Shown here: piece after piece, positions 27,763 through 36,248 of the stretch
Layout: the number at the start of each line of letters is the position of its first letter
Numbering within the stretch: position 1 is the stretch's first letter
NCBI RefSeq assembly: GCF_009766005.1
Contig: NZ_LMUK01000046.1
Span: 563,967 to 627,966, forward strand
Source: Bradyrhizobium sp. S69
GTDB lineage: Bacteria; Pseudomonadota; Alphaproteobacteria; Rhizobiales; Xanthobacteraceae
DNA: 64,000 nt
Reading direction: 5' to 3'
The notes under the pieces: model-generated
What the model saw: only the letters and a program-made list of their open reading frames with translations
Told to the model about the DNA's origin: nothing
Databases searched by the model: none
Translations under genes and position numbers: made by a program

Positions 27763-29349
27763 ATGACGGGCGAATTCATGACCGGCGTATTCGGTGGCGC
27801 TGCCGCGGCCGGCTCCGGTCTCACGGTCGGTGAATTGTTCCGCATTCGCGCACAGATTCAACCAGCCGACACCGCGATCGAATATCAGGGGCGGCAGATC
27901 AACTACGGCGAGTTGCAAAGCCGCGTCGAGCGCGCAACCGCGATGCTGGCGACCTCTGGCTTGAGCCGGGGCGACCGTGTCGCTTTGCTGTCGCGCAACC
28001 GGCCCGAATATATCGAGATCGAACTGGCGGCCGCCAATCTGGGTGTCATCACCGCCTGCCTGAACTGGCGTCTATCGCCGCGCGAACTCGCTTATTGCAT
28101 CGAACTGGTATCGCCGAAGCTCGTGATCTCTGAACCGGATCTGGCCGGCAGTCTCGTGATTCCCGCAGGGCAAGCCTGGCAAACCCTCGAAATCGGACCG
28201 CCCTATGAACGCCTGCTGCAACAGCAGGCAGATCATGCCGCGCCGGTGGTTGCGGAGCCTGAAGACGGCCTCGTGATCCTCTACACCAGCGGCACCACCG
28301 GCCTGCCCAAGGGCGCGGTGATCTCGCACCGCGCGATGATCGCCCGCGCGCTGGTGTTCAGCTCCGAATTGAGCATCTCGCCGCGCGACAGCTTTGTCGC
28401 GTGGGCGCCGATGTTTCACATGGCCTCGACCGATCACAGCCTTTCAACCCTGCTGCGCGGCGGCACGGTCGTGATGATCGACGGCTTTCAGGTCGATGCA
28501 CTGCTGGCGGCGGTCGAACGTCACCAGATCGGCTGGCTGGTCCTGATCCCGGGGATGGTGGAGGCGTTTGCCGCGGCGCTGAAGGCGCAGGCAACCAACG
28601 TGAAAGGCGTCCGGGTGTGCGGCGCGATGGCCGATCTGGTGCCGCCGCACGCGATCGCCGAGGTGACCGAGTTGCTGAAAGCGCCCTACCTCAACAGCTT
28701 CGGCTCGACCGAAACCGGCCTGCCTCCAGCGACCCGGGCCCTGATCGCGCCGGGTGAAATACCCGAGCGGCTGTCGAAACAGCAAAGCGCGTTTTGCCAG
28801 ATCAAACTCGTCAACCCCTCCGATCAGGAAGTCGCTCCGGGCCAGCCCGGGGAACTCGCGATGCGCGGCGCTACGTTGTTTTCCGGCTATTGGCAGGCCG
28901 ACGAAACTAACGCGCATGATTTCCGCGGCGGCTGGTTTCACATGGGCGATGTGTTCCGGCGCAACCCCGACGGCTCGCTGGATTTCGTCGATCGCGTCAA
29001 ATATCTGATCAAGTCCGGCGGCGAGAACGTCTATCCAGCCGAGATCGAACGGGTTCTGCTGAGCGACAGCCGCATCACCGAGGCCGCGGTGGTCAGGGCA
29101 CCAGACCAAAAATGGGGCGAAGTGCCTGTCGCCTTTGTCTCCTGCCGCGATGACAGCGTCACCGAAGCACATCTGCTCGAACTGTGCCGGCGCGATCTCG
29201 CCTCGTACAAGCGGCCCCGGCAGTTCAACTTCATCGCTTTTTCGGATTTTCCGCGTTCAACCAGCGGCAAGGTTCAGCGCCACGAACTGGAAGCGAGACT
29301 TGCCAGAACCCCAGTTGCCAAGACTTCAGTTGCGAAGACCCCGCACTGA
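27763..29349 (+). CDS. Class I CoA ligase, fatty/aromatic acid type (AMP-binding)
   Basis: 528-residue ligase. P-loop LILYTSGTTGLPKGAVISH is near residue 170, LNSFGSTETGLP near 310, GGWFHMGDVFRR near 390, SGGENVYPAEIERVL near 420, and the catalytic Lys is in FPRSTSGKVQRHELE near 500. The C-terminus ends in a short repeated TPVAKTSVAKTP stretch produced by a roughly 15-base tandem duplication, unlikely to be catalytic. GGGAGTGG precedes the ATG. The acid substrate cannot be read from sequence. It is controlled from the site 3 gap. Confidence 0.9.
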   Translation: MTGEFMTGVFGGAAAAGSGLTVGELFRIRAQIQPADTAIEYQGRQINYGELQSRVERATAMLATSGLSRGDRVALLSRNRPEYIEIELAAANLGVITACLNWRLSPRELAYCIELVSPKLVISEPDLAGSLVIPAGQAWQTLEIGPPYERLLQQQADHAAPVVAEPEDGLVILYTSGTTGLPKGAVISHRAMIARALVFSSELSISPRDSFVAWAPMFHMASTDHSLSTLLRGGTVVMIDGFQVDALLAAVERHQIGWLVLIPGMVEAFAAALKAQATNVKGVRVCGAMADLVPPHAIAEVTELLKAPYLNSFGSTETGLPPATRALIAPGEIPERLSKQQSAFCQIKLVNPSDQEVAPGQPGELAMRGATLFSGYWQADETNAHDFRGGWFHMGDVFRRNPDGSLDFVDRVKYLIKSGGENVYPAEIERVLLSDSRITEAAVVRAPDQKWGEVPVAFVSCRDDSVTEAHLLELCRRDLASYKRPRQFNFIAFSDFPRSTSGKVQRHELEARLARTPVAKTSVAKTPH

Positions 29350-29366
29350 AGCGCGGCACACTCATT

Positions 29367-29384
29367 TTCTAACAAATGTTCGAT
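29367..29384. promoter_or_regulatory. Operator site 4a, CTAAC-N4-GTTCG variant
   Basis: TTCTAACAAATGTTCGAT, upstream of the acyl-CoA dehydrogenase at 29461. Its centre is 17 bases from that of site 4b, and the two share base 29384. Confidence 0.6.
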
Positions 29385-29401
29385 TCTAACGATTGTTAGA
29401 T
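29384..29401. promoter_or_regulatory. Operator site 4b, CTAAC-N4-GTTAG type
   Basis: TTCTAACGATTGTTAGAT, 59 bases before the acyl-CoA dehydrogenase start. With site 4a it forms a tandem pair. Confidence 0.7.
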
Positions 29402-29460
29402 TGAAATCAGGCAGGCTTTCTGCCTAAACAGGATGGCCAACTGCCAACCGGAGCCGATCT

Positions 29461-30624
29461 ATGGACTTTGATCTTACGCACGAACAGCGGCAGATCCTCG
29501 GCTATGGAGACACCGTCGCCAAGAAATTCGATCGTAAATACTGGATGGAATGCGCCGACAAGCACGTCTTTCCAGACGCGCTGTATCAGCGGATCGCCGA
29601 CGACGGTTTCGTCGGAACCATGGTGCCCGAGGAATATGGCGGCGCCGGCCAGGGCATGGTCGAGATGCATCTTTTCCTGGAAGGATTATCGAATAACGGC
29701 ATTCCGCTGCTGAACCTCGTGGTCGGCGCGGCGATGAGCCTCGGCTTCATCGCCAAATACGGCTCCGAAGCGCAGAAGATGCGTTATTTGCCGGATGCGT
29801 GCGCCGGCAAGACGCGTTTCTGCTTCGCGATCACCGAGCCCGATGCCGGCAGCAACACGATCCGCACCGCCACGATGGCGACCAAGCGCGGCAACCGCTT
29901 CGCGCTGAACGGCCAGAAAACCTTCATCACCGACGCCGATGGCGCCGACCACGCACTGGTGGTGGCGCGTACCACGCCGCACGGCGAAACCGCAAAAAAG
30001 ACCGACGGCTTCACGTTGTTCATCGTCGACCTCAAAGCCAAGGGACTCGCGAAACAATACATCCCGGTCAGCATTCCGGCACCGGAAACCCAATGGCAGT
30101 TGTTCTTTGACGATGTCGACCTCGGACCGGAGGATATCGTCGGAGAGATCGACAAGGGATTTGGCATTCTGTTCAAGAGCCTCAATCCGGAGCGGATCCT
30201 GGTCGGTTCGATCTGCTGTGGTCTCGGTCGCTATGCGCTGAACCGCGCCGTCGAATACGTCAAAGAGCGCAAGGTCTTCAACAACGTGCCGATCGGCGCC
30301 TATCAAGGCTTGCAGCATCCGCTGGCGAGCGCGCGCACCGATGTGGAGATGGCTTCCCTGATGACCTTGAAAGCAGCCTGGATCTTCGACCAGGGCCGCG
30401 AGGCCGGCGAGTTCGCCAATATGGCCAAGCTTGCCGCCGCCGACGCCGGCATCAAGGCGGTTGACACCGCCGTGCAGTGCCATGGCGGTAACGGCTTCAC
30501 CAAAGAGTACGGCATCTTCGACATCTACCCGCTGGTTCGCCTGTTGAAGACCGCCCCGCTCAATCGCGAAATGATTCTCAACTATATCGGCGAGCACGTG
30601 ATGGGCTTGCCACGCAGCTATTAG
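29461..30624 (+). CDS. Acyl-CoA dehydrogenase heading a carboxylase operon
   Basis: 387-residue ACAD. The N-terminus is MDFDLTHEQRQILGYGDTV, the FAD loop CFAITEPDAGSNTIRTAT (near 120), and the C-terminal domain contains RKVFNNVPIGAYQGLQHPLA. A helix-G Glu is present (LNPERILVGSICCG), as in isovaleryl-CoA dehydrogenase types; the YEGT motif is not recognisable (IFDIYPLVRLLKTAP). The carboxyltransferase gene follows after 10 bases and the biotin carboxylase after that. The order dehydrogenase-beta-alpha resembles leucine or isoprenoid acid routes (liu/atu), where an enoyl-CoA is carboxylated. Confidence 0.88.
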   Translation: MDFDLTHEQRQILGYGDTVAKKFDRKYWMECADKHVFPDALYQRIADDGFVGTMVPEEYGGAGQGMVEMHLFLEGLSNNGIPLLNLVVGAAMSLGFIAKYGSEAQKMRYLPDACAGKTRFCFAITEPDAGSNTIRTATMATKRGNRFALNGQKTFITDADGADHALVVARTTPHGETAKKTDGFTLFIVDLKAKGLAKQYIPVSIPAPETQWQLFFDDVDLGPEDIVGEIDKGFGILFKSLNPERILVGSICCGLGRYALNRAVEYVKERKVFNNVPIGAYQGLQHPLASARTDVEMASLMTLKAAWIFDQGREAGEFANMAKLAAADAGIKAVDTAVQCHGGNGFTKEYGIFDIYPLVRLLKTAPLNREMILNYIGEHVMGLPRSY

Positions 30625-30634
30625 GTTATCCACG

Positions 30635-32242
30635 ATGGCCGTGATGAAGTCCGAGGTGCCGACGACGAGCGAGGAGTACCGGCGCAACCGTGAGGCCTAT
30701 CAGGCACGGATTGCCGATCTTTATGCCCGTCGCGCGGCGGCAGCCGTCGGAGGTCCGGAACGGGCGCGGCGATTGCACAAGGAACGCAAGCAATTATTGC
30801 CGCGGGAACGGATTGCCGCCCTGCTCGATCCCGGCTCGCCCTTCCTGGAGTTTTGCCAGCTTGCCGGCGAAGGCATGTATGAGGGTGTGCCCCCCGGCGG
30901 CAGCATCATTACCGGCGTCGGCATGGTATCCGGTCGCGCCTGCATGATCATCGCCAACGACGCCACCGTGAAGGGCGGCACCTATTACGGCATCACCTGC
31001 AAGAAGCACGTTCGTGCCCAACGGTTCGCCTGGCAGCACCGGCTGCCCTGCGTCACTTTGGTGCAGTCCGGCGGCGCCAATTTGCCGGACCAGCCCAATA
31101 TCTTTCCCGACGAAGGCCAGTTCGGTTCGATCTTCTATAACCAGATCCGGATGTCCAGCGAAGGCATCCCGCAGATCGCCGTCGTGCACGGGCCGTCGAC
31201 GGCGGGCGGCGCCTATATGCCGGCGCTGTGCGACGAGACCGTCATCGTGCGTAATCAGGGCGCCATGTTTCTCGGCGGCCCGCAGCTGGTCTATGCGGCT
31301 ACCCGGGAAGAAGTCGGCATGGAAGCGCTCGGCGGCGGCGAGATGCACAGCCGTGTCAGCGGCGTGACCGACCATCTAGCCGAAAGCGACGGCCACGCCA
31401 TTGCGATCACCCGCGACATCGTCGCCCATCTCGGCGAGATTGCGCCGCAACGCTGGAAGGTGGCCCCGCCTCGCCCACCGCGCGCTGATCCCAACGAGAT
31501 CTACGGGCTGGTCAGCGCCGACCCGCGCGTGCCGACCAACAACCGCGACATCGTCGGCCGCCTGATCGACGACAGCGAATTTCACGAATTCAAGCCGCTG
31601 TATGGCGACACGCTGATCACCGGCTTCGCGCGCATCATGGGATTTGAAGTCGGGATCCTCTGCAACAACGGCGTGCTGTTTTCGGAAAGCGCGTTGAAAG
31701 CGACGCACTTCATCGATCTCTGCTGCAAGCGCAACATTCCCCTGCTGTTCATGGCCGACGTCACCGGCTTCATGGTTGGCCGCGAGGCTGAGGAAGGCGG
31801 CATTTCCAAACATGGCGCCAAGATGATCACCGCAATGGCGAGCGCCAATGTGCCGAAATACACCCTGATCATCGGCAACGCCTATGGCGCCGGCTATCTC
31901 TCGATGTGTGGCCGCGCCTTCAGGCCGAACGCGATGATGATGTGGCCGAACGGGCGTTCCGCGATCATGGGCCCCGACCAGGCCGCCAACACGCTCGCGA
32001 TGGTCAAGGACGAAGGACACAAACGCGAGGGCACGAGCTGGACCGACGAGGAGCGCGAGGCCTATCGGGCGCCGGTGCGCAAGACGTTCGAGGATTTCGC
32101 AAACGCCTACAATTTCGCCCGCAACACCTGGTGCGACATGGTGATCGACCCGCTCGAAACCCGCAATGTCATGGCGCTGCTGCTCGATCTGGCCGGCCGG
32201 CTACCGCAACAAGCCACGGATTTCGGCGTTTTGCGCATGTGA
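30635..32242 (+). CDS. Acyl-CoA carboxylase beta subunit (carboxyltransferase), pair 1
   Basis: 535-residue carboxyltransferase that moves carboxyl from carboxybiotin to an acyl- or enoyl-CoA. Features typical of MCC/GCC/PCC beta subunits are PPGGSIITGVGMVSGRACMI, ANDATVKGGTYYGITCKKH, SGGANLPDQPNIFPDEGQFG, VHGPSTAGGAYMPALCDE and IGNAYGAGYLSMCGRAF. The length fits methylcrotonyl-, geranyl- or propionyl-CoA carboxylase beta. Active-site residues that separate these substrates cannot be assigned safely by eye. It forms an operon with the preceding dehydrogenase and the biotin carboxylase 15 bases downstream. Confidence 0.9.
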   Translation: MAVMKSEVPTTSEEYRRNREAYQARIADLYARRAAAAVGGPERARRLHKERKQLLPRERIAALLDPGSPFLEFCQLAGEGMYEGVPPGGSIITGVGMVSGRACMIIANDATVKGGTYYGITCKKHVRAQRFAWQHRLPCVTLVQSGGANLPDQPNIFPDEGQFGSIFYNQIRMSSEGIPQIAVVHGPSTAGGAYMPALCDETVIVRNQGAMFLGGPQLVYAATREEVGMEALGGGEMHSRVSGVTDHLAESDGHAIAITRDIVAHLGEIAPQRWKVAPPRPPRADPNEIYGLVSADPRVPTNNRDIVGRLIDDSEFHEFKPLYGDTLITGFARIMGFEVGILCNNGVLFSESALKATHFIDLCCKRNIPLLFMADVTGFMVGREAEEGGISKHGAKMITAMASANVPKYTLIIGNAYGAGYLSMCGRAFRPNAMMMWPNGRSAIMGPDQAANTLAMVKDEGHKREGTSWTDEEREAYRAPVRKTFEDFANAYNFARNTWCDMVIDPLETRNVMALLLDLAGRLPQQATDFGVLRM

Positions 32243-32257
32243 CGACAGGGGATATCG

Positions 32258-34267
32258 GTGTTCAAGAAAATCCTGATAGCCAATCGCGGTGAGATCGCCT
32301 GCCGCATTGCGCGAACCTGTCGCAGGCTCGGCATCAAGGTCGCGGGCGTTCACTCCGCAGCCGACGCCAACGCCCTGCATGTCAAGACGATCGGCGAATC
32401 CTATGAGATCGGCCGGGCCGCCGCATCCGACAGTTATTTGCGGATCGACGCCGTGATCGCCGCGGCAAAAGCCGCCGGCGCGCAAGCCATTCATCCCGGG
32501 TTCGGCTTTCTGGCGGAGAATGCCGCGTTCGCGCGGGCGGTCGAGGCCGCGGGCATGGTTTTTATCGGCCCCACGCCTGATGTGATCGACCGGCTCGGCG
32601 ACAAGGCCTCCGCCAAGCGCGAGGCCGAAGCCGCTGATGTGCCGACCGTACCCGGCAGCCAGATGCCGAGCGAGGACCCGGCAGCAATTGCCCGGACCGT
32701 GCGCGAGCTCGGTCTGCCCGCGATGTTGAAGGCGGCGGCCGGCGGCGGCGGCAAGGGAATGCGCGCCGTCGCAGATCTCGATGGTCTGGCCGGTGAAATC
32801 GAAGCCGCGATGCGCGAGGCAAAAAGCTCATTCGGGCATGGCGGGCTGATCGTCGAAAGACTGATCGAGCATGGACGTCATATCGAGGTGCAGATCGCCG
32901 GCGACGGCAAAGGCAATGTCATTCACCTGTTCGAACGCGAATGCTCGCTGCAGCGGCGGCACCAGAAGCTGATCGAGGAAGCTCCAGCCGCGAACCTTGC
33001 CGCCAAGTTGCGCGAGCGAATGCTGACCGACGCCGTGCGGCTCGGTCAGCGCCTGAGATATCGTGGCGTCGGTACCGTCGAATTTATCGTCAGCGGCGAC
33101 AGCTATTATTTCCTCGAGGTCAATCCTCGCCTCCAGGTCGAGCATCCCGTCACCGAGATGGTGACCGGCATCGATATCGTTGAGCTCATGCTGCGGATTG
33201 CCGCGGGCAATGGCTTGCCCATGGCGCAAGCCGACATCCACCACCACGGCCATGCGGTCGAAGCACGAATTTGCGCCGAAGACCCCGCCAACAATTTCCT
33301 GCCCTGTACCGGTGAGCTTGCTTATATCCGCTTCCCCAATGCCGGCGTTCGGGTCGAGACCGGCGTCGAAACCGGATCGACCGTTACGCCCTATTACGAC
33401 TCGATGCTGGCCAAGCTGATCGCGCACGCCGAGACCCGCGATGAGGCCCTCGACAAACTGGGCCGCGCGCTCGAGCAGACCTCGATCTTCGGCATCACCA
33501 CCAATCAAAGCTTTCTCGCACGCCTGATCGGGCTGCCCGAAACCCGCAACGCCACGTTCCATACCCGATTGATCGACGAGCAGATCGGTCAGCTCGTAGA
33601 CAAGGCAAAGGGATCCGACACCGAGGCGCTGGCGCTTGGGGCCTATTTCTGGATGACCCGGCAGCGCCCGCCGGTAGCGACCAATTCCTCGCACAATCCG
33701 TGGCTGTCGCGCGAGGTGACCTGTTGGCAGATGGCGGCCGGCGACGATGGACTTTCGCCGATCCCGATCCTGCATCTGGAGGCGGCCGGCGCCAGCGCGG
33801 AGATCAGGTTTGCGCCATTGCAGGCCGATGGCACCATGCTCGTCGGCATCAACGACGACAGACTGTCGGTCAGGCTGGTTCCTGACGACGAGGACAGCTT
33901 CACCGCCGTGGTCGGAAGCCGTCGTGAAACGGTACGCATTCACCAGCACGATCAGACATTGTTCGTCCACGACCGGCGCGGCGTGCATACGCTGACCGCC
34001 ATTCCCTATCTGACCTATATCAGCGCGGCGGCGGAGACGAGCGGCGAATTGCGGGCGCCGATGACGGGCATGATCCTCAAGGTCAACGTCTCGGTCGGCG
34101 ACCGGATCAAGGCCGGCGACGTCGCCGCCATTCTCGAATCGATGAAGATGGAACTGCGCATCAGCAGCGAAACCGACGGCGTCGTCGCGGCCGTAAACTG
34201 CCGGGCGGGCGAAACGGTCGAGCGCAATGCGGTCATCGTGGTCGTGGAGCCGGACGCGCCGACGTAG
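32258..34267 (+). CDS. Biotin carboxylase/carrier alpha subunit, pair 1
   Basis: 669 residues, GTG start behind AGGGGAT. The N-terminal biotin carboxylase begins ILIANRGEIACRIARTCRRL, with HPGFGFLAENAAF and ATP-grasp AAAGGGGKGMR near 160, and EVNPRLQVEHPVTEMVTGID near 285. The C-terminal biotin carrier domain has the biotinyl Lys in ILESMKMEL (near 630). It uses ATP and bicarbonate to load biotin for the adjacent beta subunit. The acyl substrate is unknown (MCC, GCC or PCC type). Confidence 0.93.
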   Translation: MFKKILIANRGEIACRIARTCRRLGIKVAGVHSAADANALHVKTIGESYEIGRAAASDSYLRIDAVIAAAKAAGAQAIHPGFGFLAENAAFARAVEAAGMVFIGPTPDVIDRLGDKASAKREAEAADVPTVPGSQMPSEDPAAIARTVRELGLPAMLKAAAGGGGKGMRAVADLDGLAGEIEAAMREAKSSFGHGGLIVERLIEHGRHIEVQIAGDGKGNVIHLFERECSLQRRHQKLIEEAPAANLAAKLRERMLTDAVRLGQRLRYRGVGTVEFIVSGDSYYFLEVNPRLQVEHPVTEMVTGIDIVELMLRIAAGNGLPMAQADIHHHGHAVEARICAEDPANNFLPCTGELAYIRFPNAGVRVETGVETGSTVTPYYDSMLAKLIAHAETRDEALDKLGRALEQTSIFGITTNQSFLARLIGLPETRNATFHTRLIDEQIGQLVDKAKGSDTEALALGAYFWMTRQRPPVATNSSHNPWLSREVTCWQMAAGDDGLSPIPILHLEAAGASAEIRFAPLQADGTMLVGINDDRLSVRLVPDDEDSFTAVVGSRRETVRIHQHDQTLFVHDRRGVHTLTAIPYLTYISAAAETSGELRAPMTGMILKVNVSVGDRIKAGDVAAILESMKMELRISSETDGVVAAVNCRAGETVERNAVIVVVEPDAPT

Positions 34268-34280
34268 GTCACGGACCAGA

Positions 34281-34409
34281 ATGAACGACGGGCGTGCCGA
34301 CATGCGACTGGGACGCGTCAACTAGGTCGCGATCCTCACGCTCGACGAGGCCGACAAGCTCAACGCCCGGCGCGCGGTATTCGCCAGGGATCGCTCGGTC
34401 CAGCCTTAA
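34281..34409 (+). pseudogene. Remnant of an enoyl-CoA hydratase N-terminus
   Basis: The frame from ATG 34281 reads MNDGRADMRLGRVN, a TAG stop, then VAILTLDEADKLNA, the standard first beta-strand of crotonases (VAILTLNRPEKLNA-like). It runs out in RRAVFARDRSVQP and a TAA. Only about 30 recognisable codons remain, directly after the carboxylase alpha gene. This suggests the operon once carried a hydratase that has been deleted. Confidence 0.55.
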
Positions 34410-34519
34410 GAAAATGCCTGCATGGAACTTCCGTGCAGACCGGAGCGTTCATGTTTGAGCGCCGTGTTTCCATTTGAAACCGCACCCGCCTCAAACGGAG
34501 TGTACCATGAACATCTCTC

Positions 34520-36211
34520 ATGATCGATGATCTTTGGTACAAGAACGGCGTATTTTATTGCCTGTCCGTCGGGACCTATATGGATGCTAACGGCGACGGG
34601 ATCGGCGACTTCAAAGGGCTGTTGCGGCGTCTCGACTATCTGCACGGGTTGGGAGTGACCGCGATCTGGCTGATGCCGTTTCAGCCATCGCCCGGCAAGG
34701 ACGACGGTTACGATATCTCCGACTATTATGGTGTCGACCCGCGATACGGCACGCTCGGTGACTTCGTGGAATTCACTCACGGCTGCCGGCAACGAGGCAT
34801 TCGCGTCATTATCGATCTCGTCGTCAATCACACCTCGGATGCCCATCCGTGGTTTCGCGACGCCAGAAGCTCGCCGAATTCTCAACATCGCGACTGGTAC
34901 GTATGGGCCGACAAGAGACCCCCCAGCGCCAGCAAGGGCATGGTTTTTCCCGGGGTGCAGAAATCGACATGGACGCACGACAAGGAAGCCAAGGCCTGGT
35001 TCTTTCATCGCTTCTACGATTTTCAACCCGATCTCAACACGTCGAACCCGTACGTCCAGGCCGAGATCCTCAAGATCATGGGTTTCTGGATACAACTCGG
35101 CGTCTCCGGCTTTCGGATGGACGCCGTGCCCTTCGTGATATCAACCAAGGGCGCAAAGGTCAGGACGCCGGTCGAACAATACGACATGCTTCGTACCCTC
35201 CGTGAATTCCTGCAATGGCGGCAAGGCAACGCCATAATTCTCGCTGAAGCCAACGTCCTGCCCGAAACCGACATGGAATACTTCGGCAAGGATGGCGACC
35301 GCATGCACATGATGTTCAATTTCCACGTCAACCAGAATTTGTTCTACGCGATGGCGTCCGCCGACTCCCGTCCGCTCGCAAAGGCTCTCAAGGCCACAAA
35401 ACCGCGACCAGCTTCAGCCCAATGGGGCCTATTCCTGCGCAATCACGATGAACTCGATCTCGGCCGGCTAACCAAGAAGCAACAGGCCGTGGTGTTCAAG
35501 AGCTTCGCCCCCGACAAGAATATGCAGTTGTATGAGCGGGGCATCCGGCGTCGCCTTGCGCCGATGCTGGGGGGTGATCGCCGACGACTCGAACTCGCCT
35601 ACAGCCTGATGTGTACGTTGCCAGGTACACCCGTGATCCGCTACGGCGACGAAATCGGGATGGGCGACAATCTTGATCTGCCAGAGCGCAACTGCGCCCG
35701 AACGCCGATGCAGTGGTCGACCGAACCACACGGCGGATTTACCGAAAGCGAAAAGCCCTGCTCGCCCGTCATCGATGTAAGCCCCTACGGTTACGAACAC
35801 ATCAATGTTGCCCAGCAGCGCCGTGATCCCAACTCGATGCTGAACTGGACCGAGCGCATTATCCGGATGCGCAAGGAAGTGCCGGAGATCGGCTGGGGTG
35901 ACTTCCGTGTGATCGCGACGCGTGATCCAGCCGTTCTGGTCATTCGCTACGATTGGCGGAATAACTCGGTACTTTTCGTTCACAATCTCGACGAGAAGCC
36001 GCGCGAGGTGTCATTCTCGGTTGGGGTTGCCGGTGACGACGGAAAACACCTGATCAACCTTTTGTCGGAAAACCACAGCGAAGCCAATGATCGGGGCAAG
36101 CACAGCTTGATGCTGGAGGCTTATGGCTATCGCTGGTACCGCGTTGGCGGACTGGACTATCTACTGAAGCGAACCGACATCGACGGTGTAAACCCAAATC
36201 ACCCCGAATAA
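34520..36211 (+). CDS. GH13 trehalose synthase/alpha-glucosidase-like enzyme
   Basis: 563-residue glycoside hydrolase family 13 protein, probably maltose-trehalose isomerising (TreS-like) or alpha-glucosidase. All GH13 regions are present: DLVVNHTSD (I), GFRMDAVPF with the nucleophile Asp (II), ILAEANV with the acid/base Glu (III), and FLRNHDELDL with the third Asp (IV). The start region LWYKNGVFYCLSVGTYMDANG is TreS-like. No maltokinase domain follows and no treY/treZ or glg genes are nearby. GGAG at about 34496 is better placed for a 7-codon frame at 34507 than for ATG 34520. Confidence 0.88.
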   Translation: MIDDLWYKNGVFYCLSVGTYMDANGDGIGDFKGLLRRLDYLHGLGVTAIWLMPFQPSPGKDDGYDISDYYGVDPRYGTLGDFVEFTHGCRQRGIRVIIDLVVNHTSDAHPWFRDARSSPNSQHRDWYVWADKRPPSASKGMVFPGVQKSTWTHDKEAKAWFFHRFYDFQPDLNTSNPYVQAEILKIMGFWIQLGVSGFRMDAVPFVISTKGAKVRTPVEQYDMLRTLREFLQWRQGNAIILAEANVLPETDMEYFGKDGDRMHMMFNFHVNQNLFYAMASADSRPLAKALKATKPRPASAQWGLFLRNHDELDLGRLTKKQQAVVFKSFAPDKNMQLYERGIRRRLAPMLGGDRRRLELAYSLMCTLPGTPVIRYGDEIGMGDNLDLPERNCARTPMQWSTEPHGGFTESEKPCSPVIDVSPYGYEHINVAQQRRDPNSMLNWTERIIRMRKEVPEIGWGDFRVIATRDPAVLVIRYDWRNNSVLFVHNLDEKPREVSFSVGVAGDDGKHLINLLSENHSEANDRGKHSLMLEAYGYRWYRVGGLDYLLKRTDIDGVNPNHPE

Positions 36212-36248
36212 CGCACGTTATCTCGGCAGCATCGACTGCACGTCTCCT

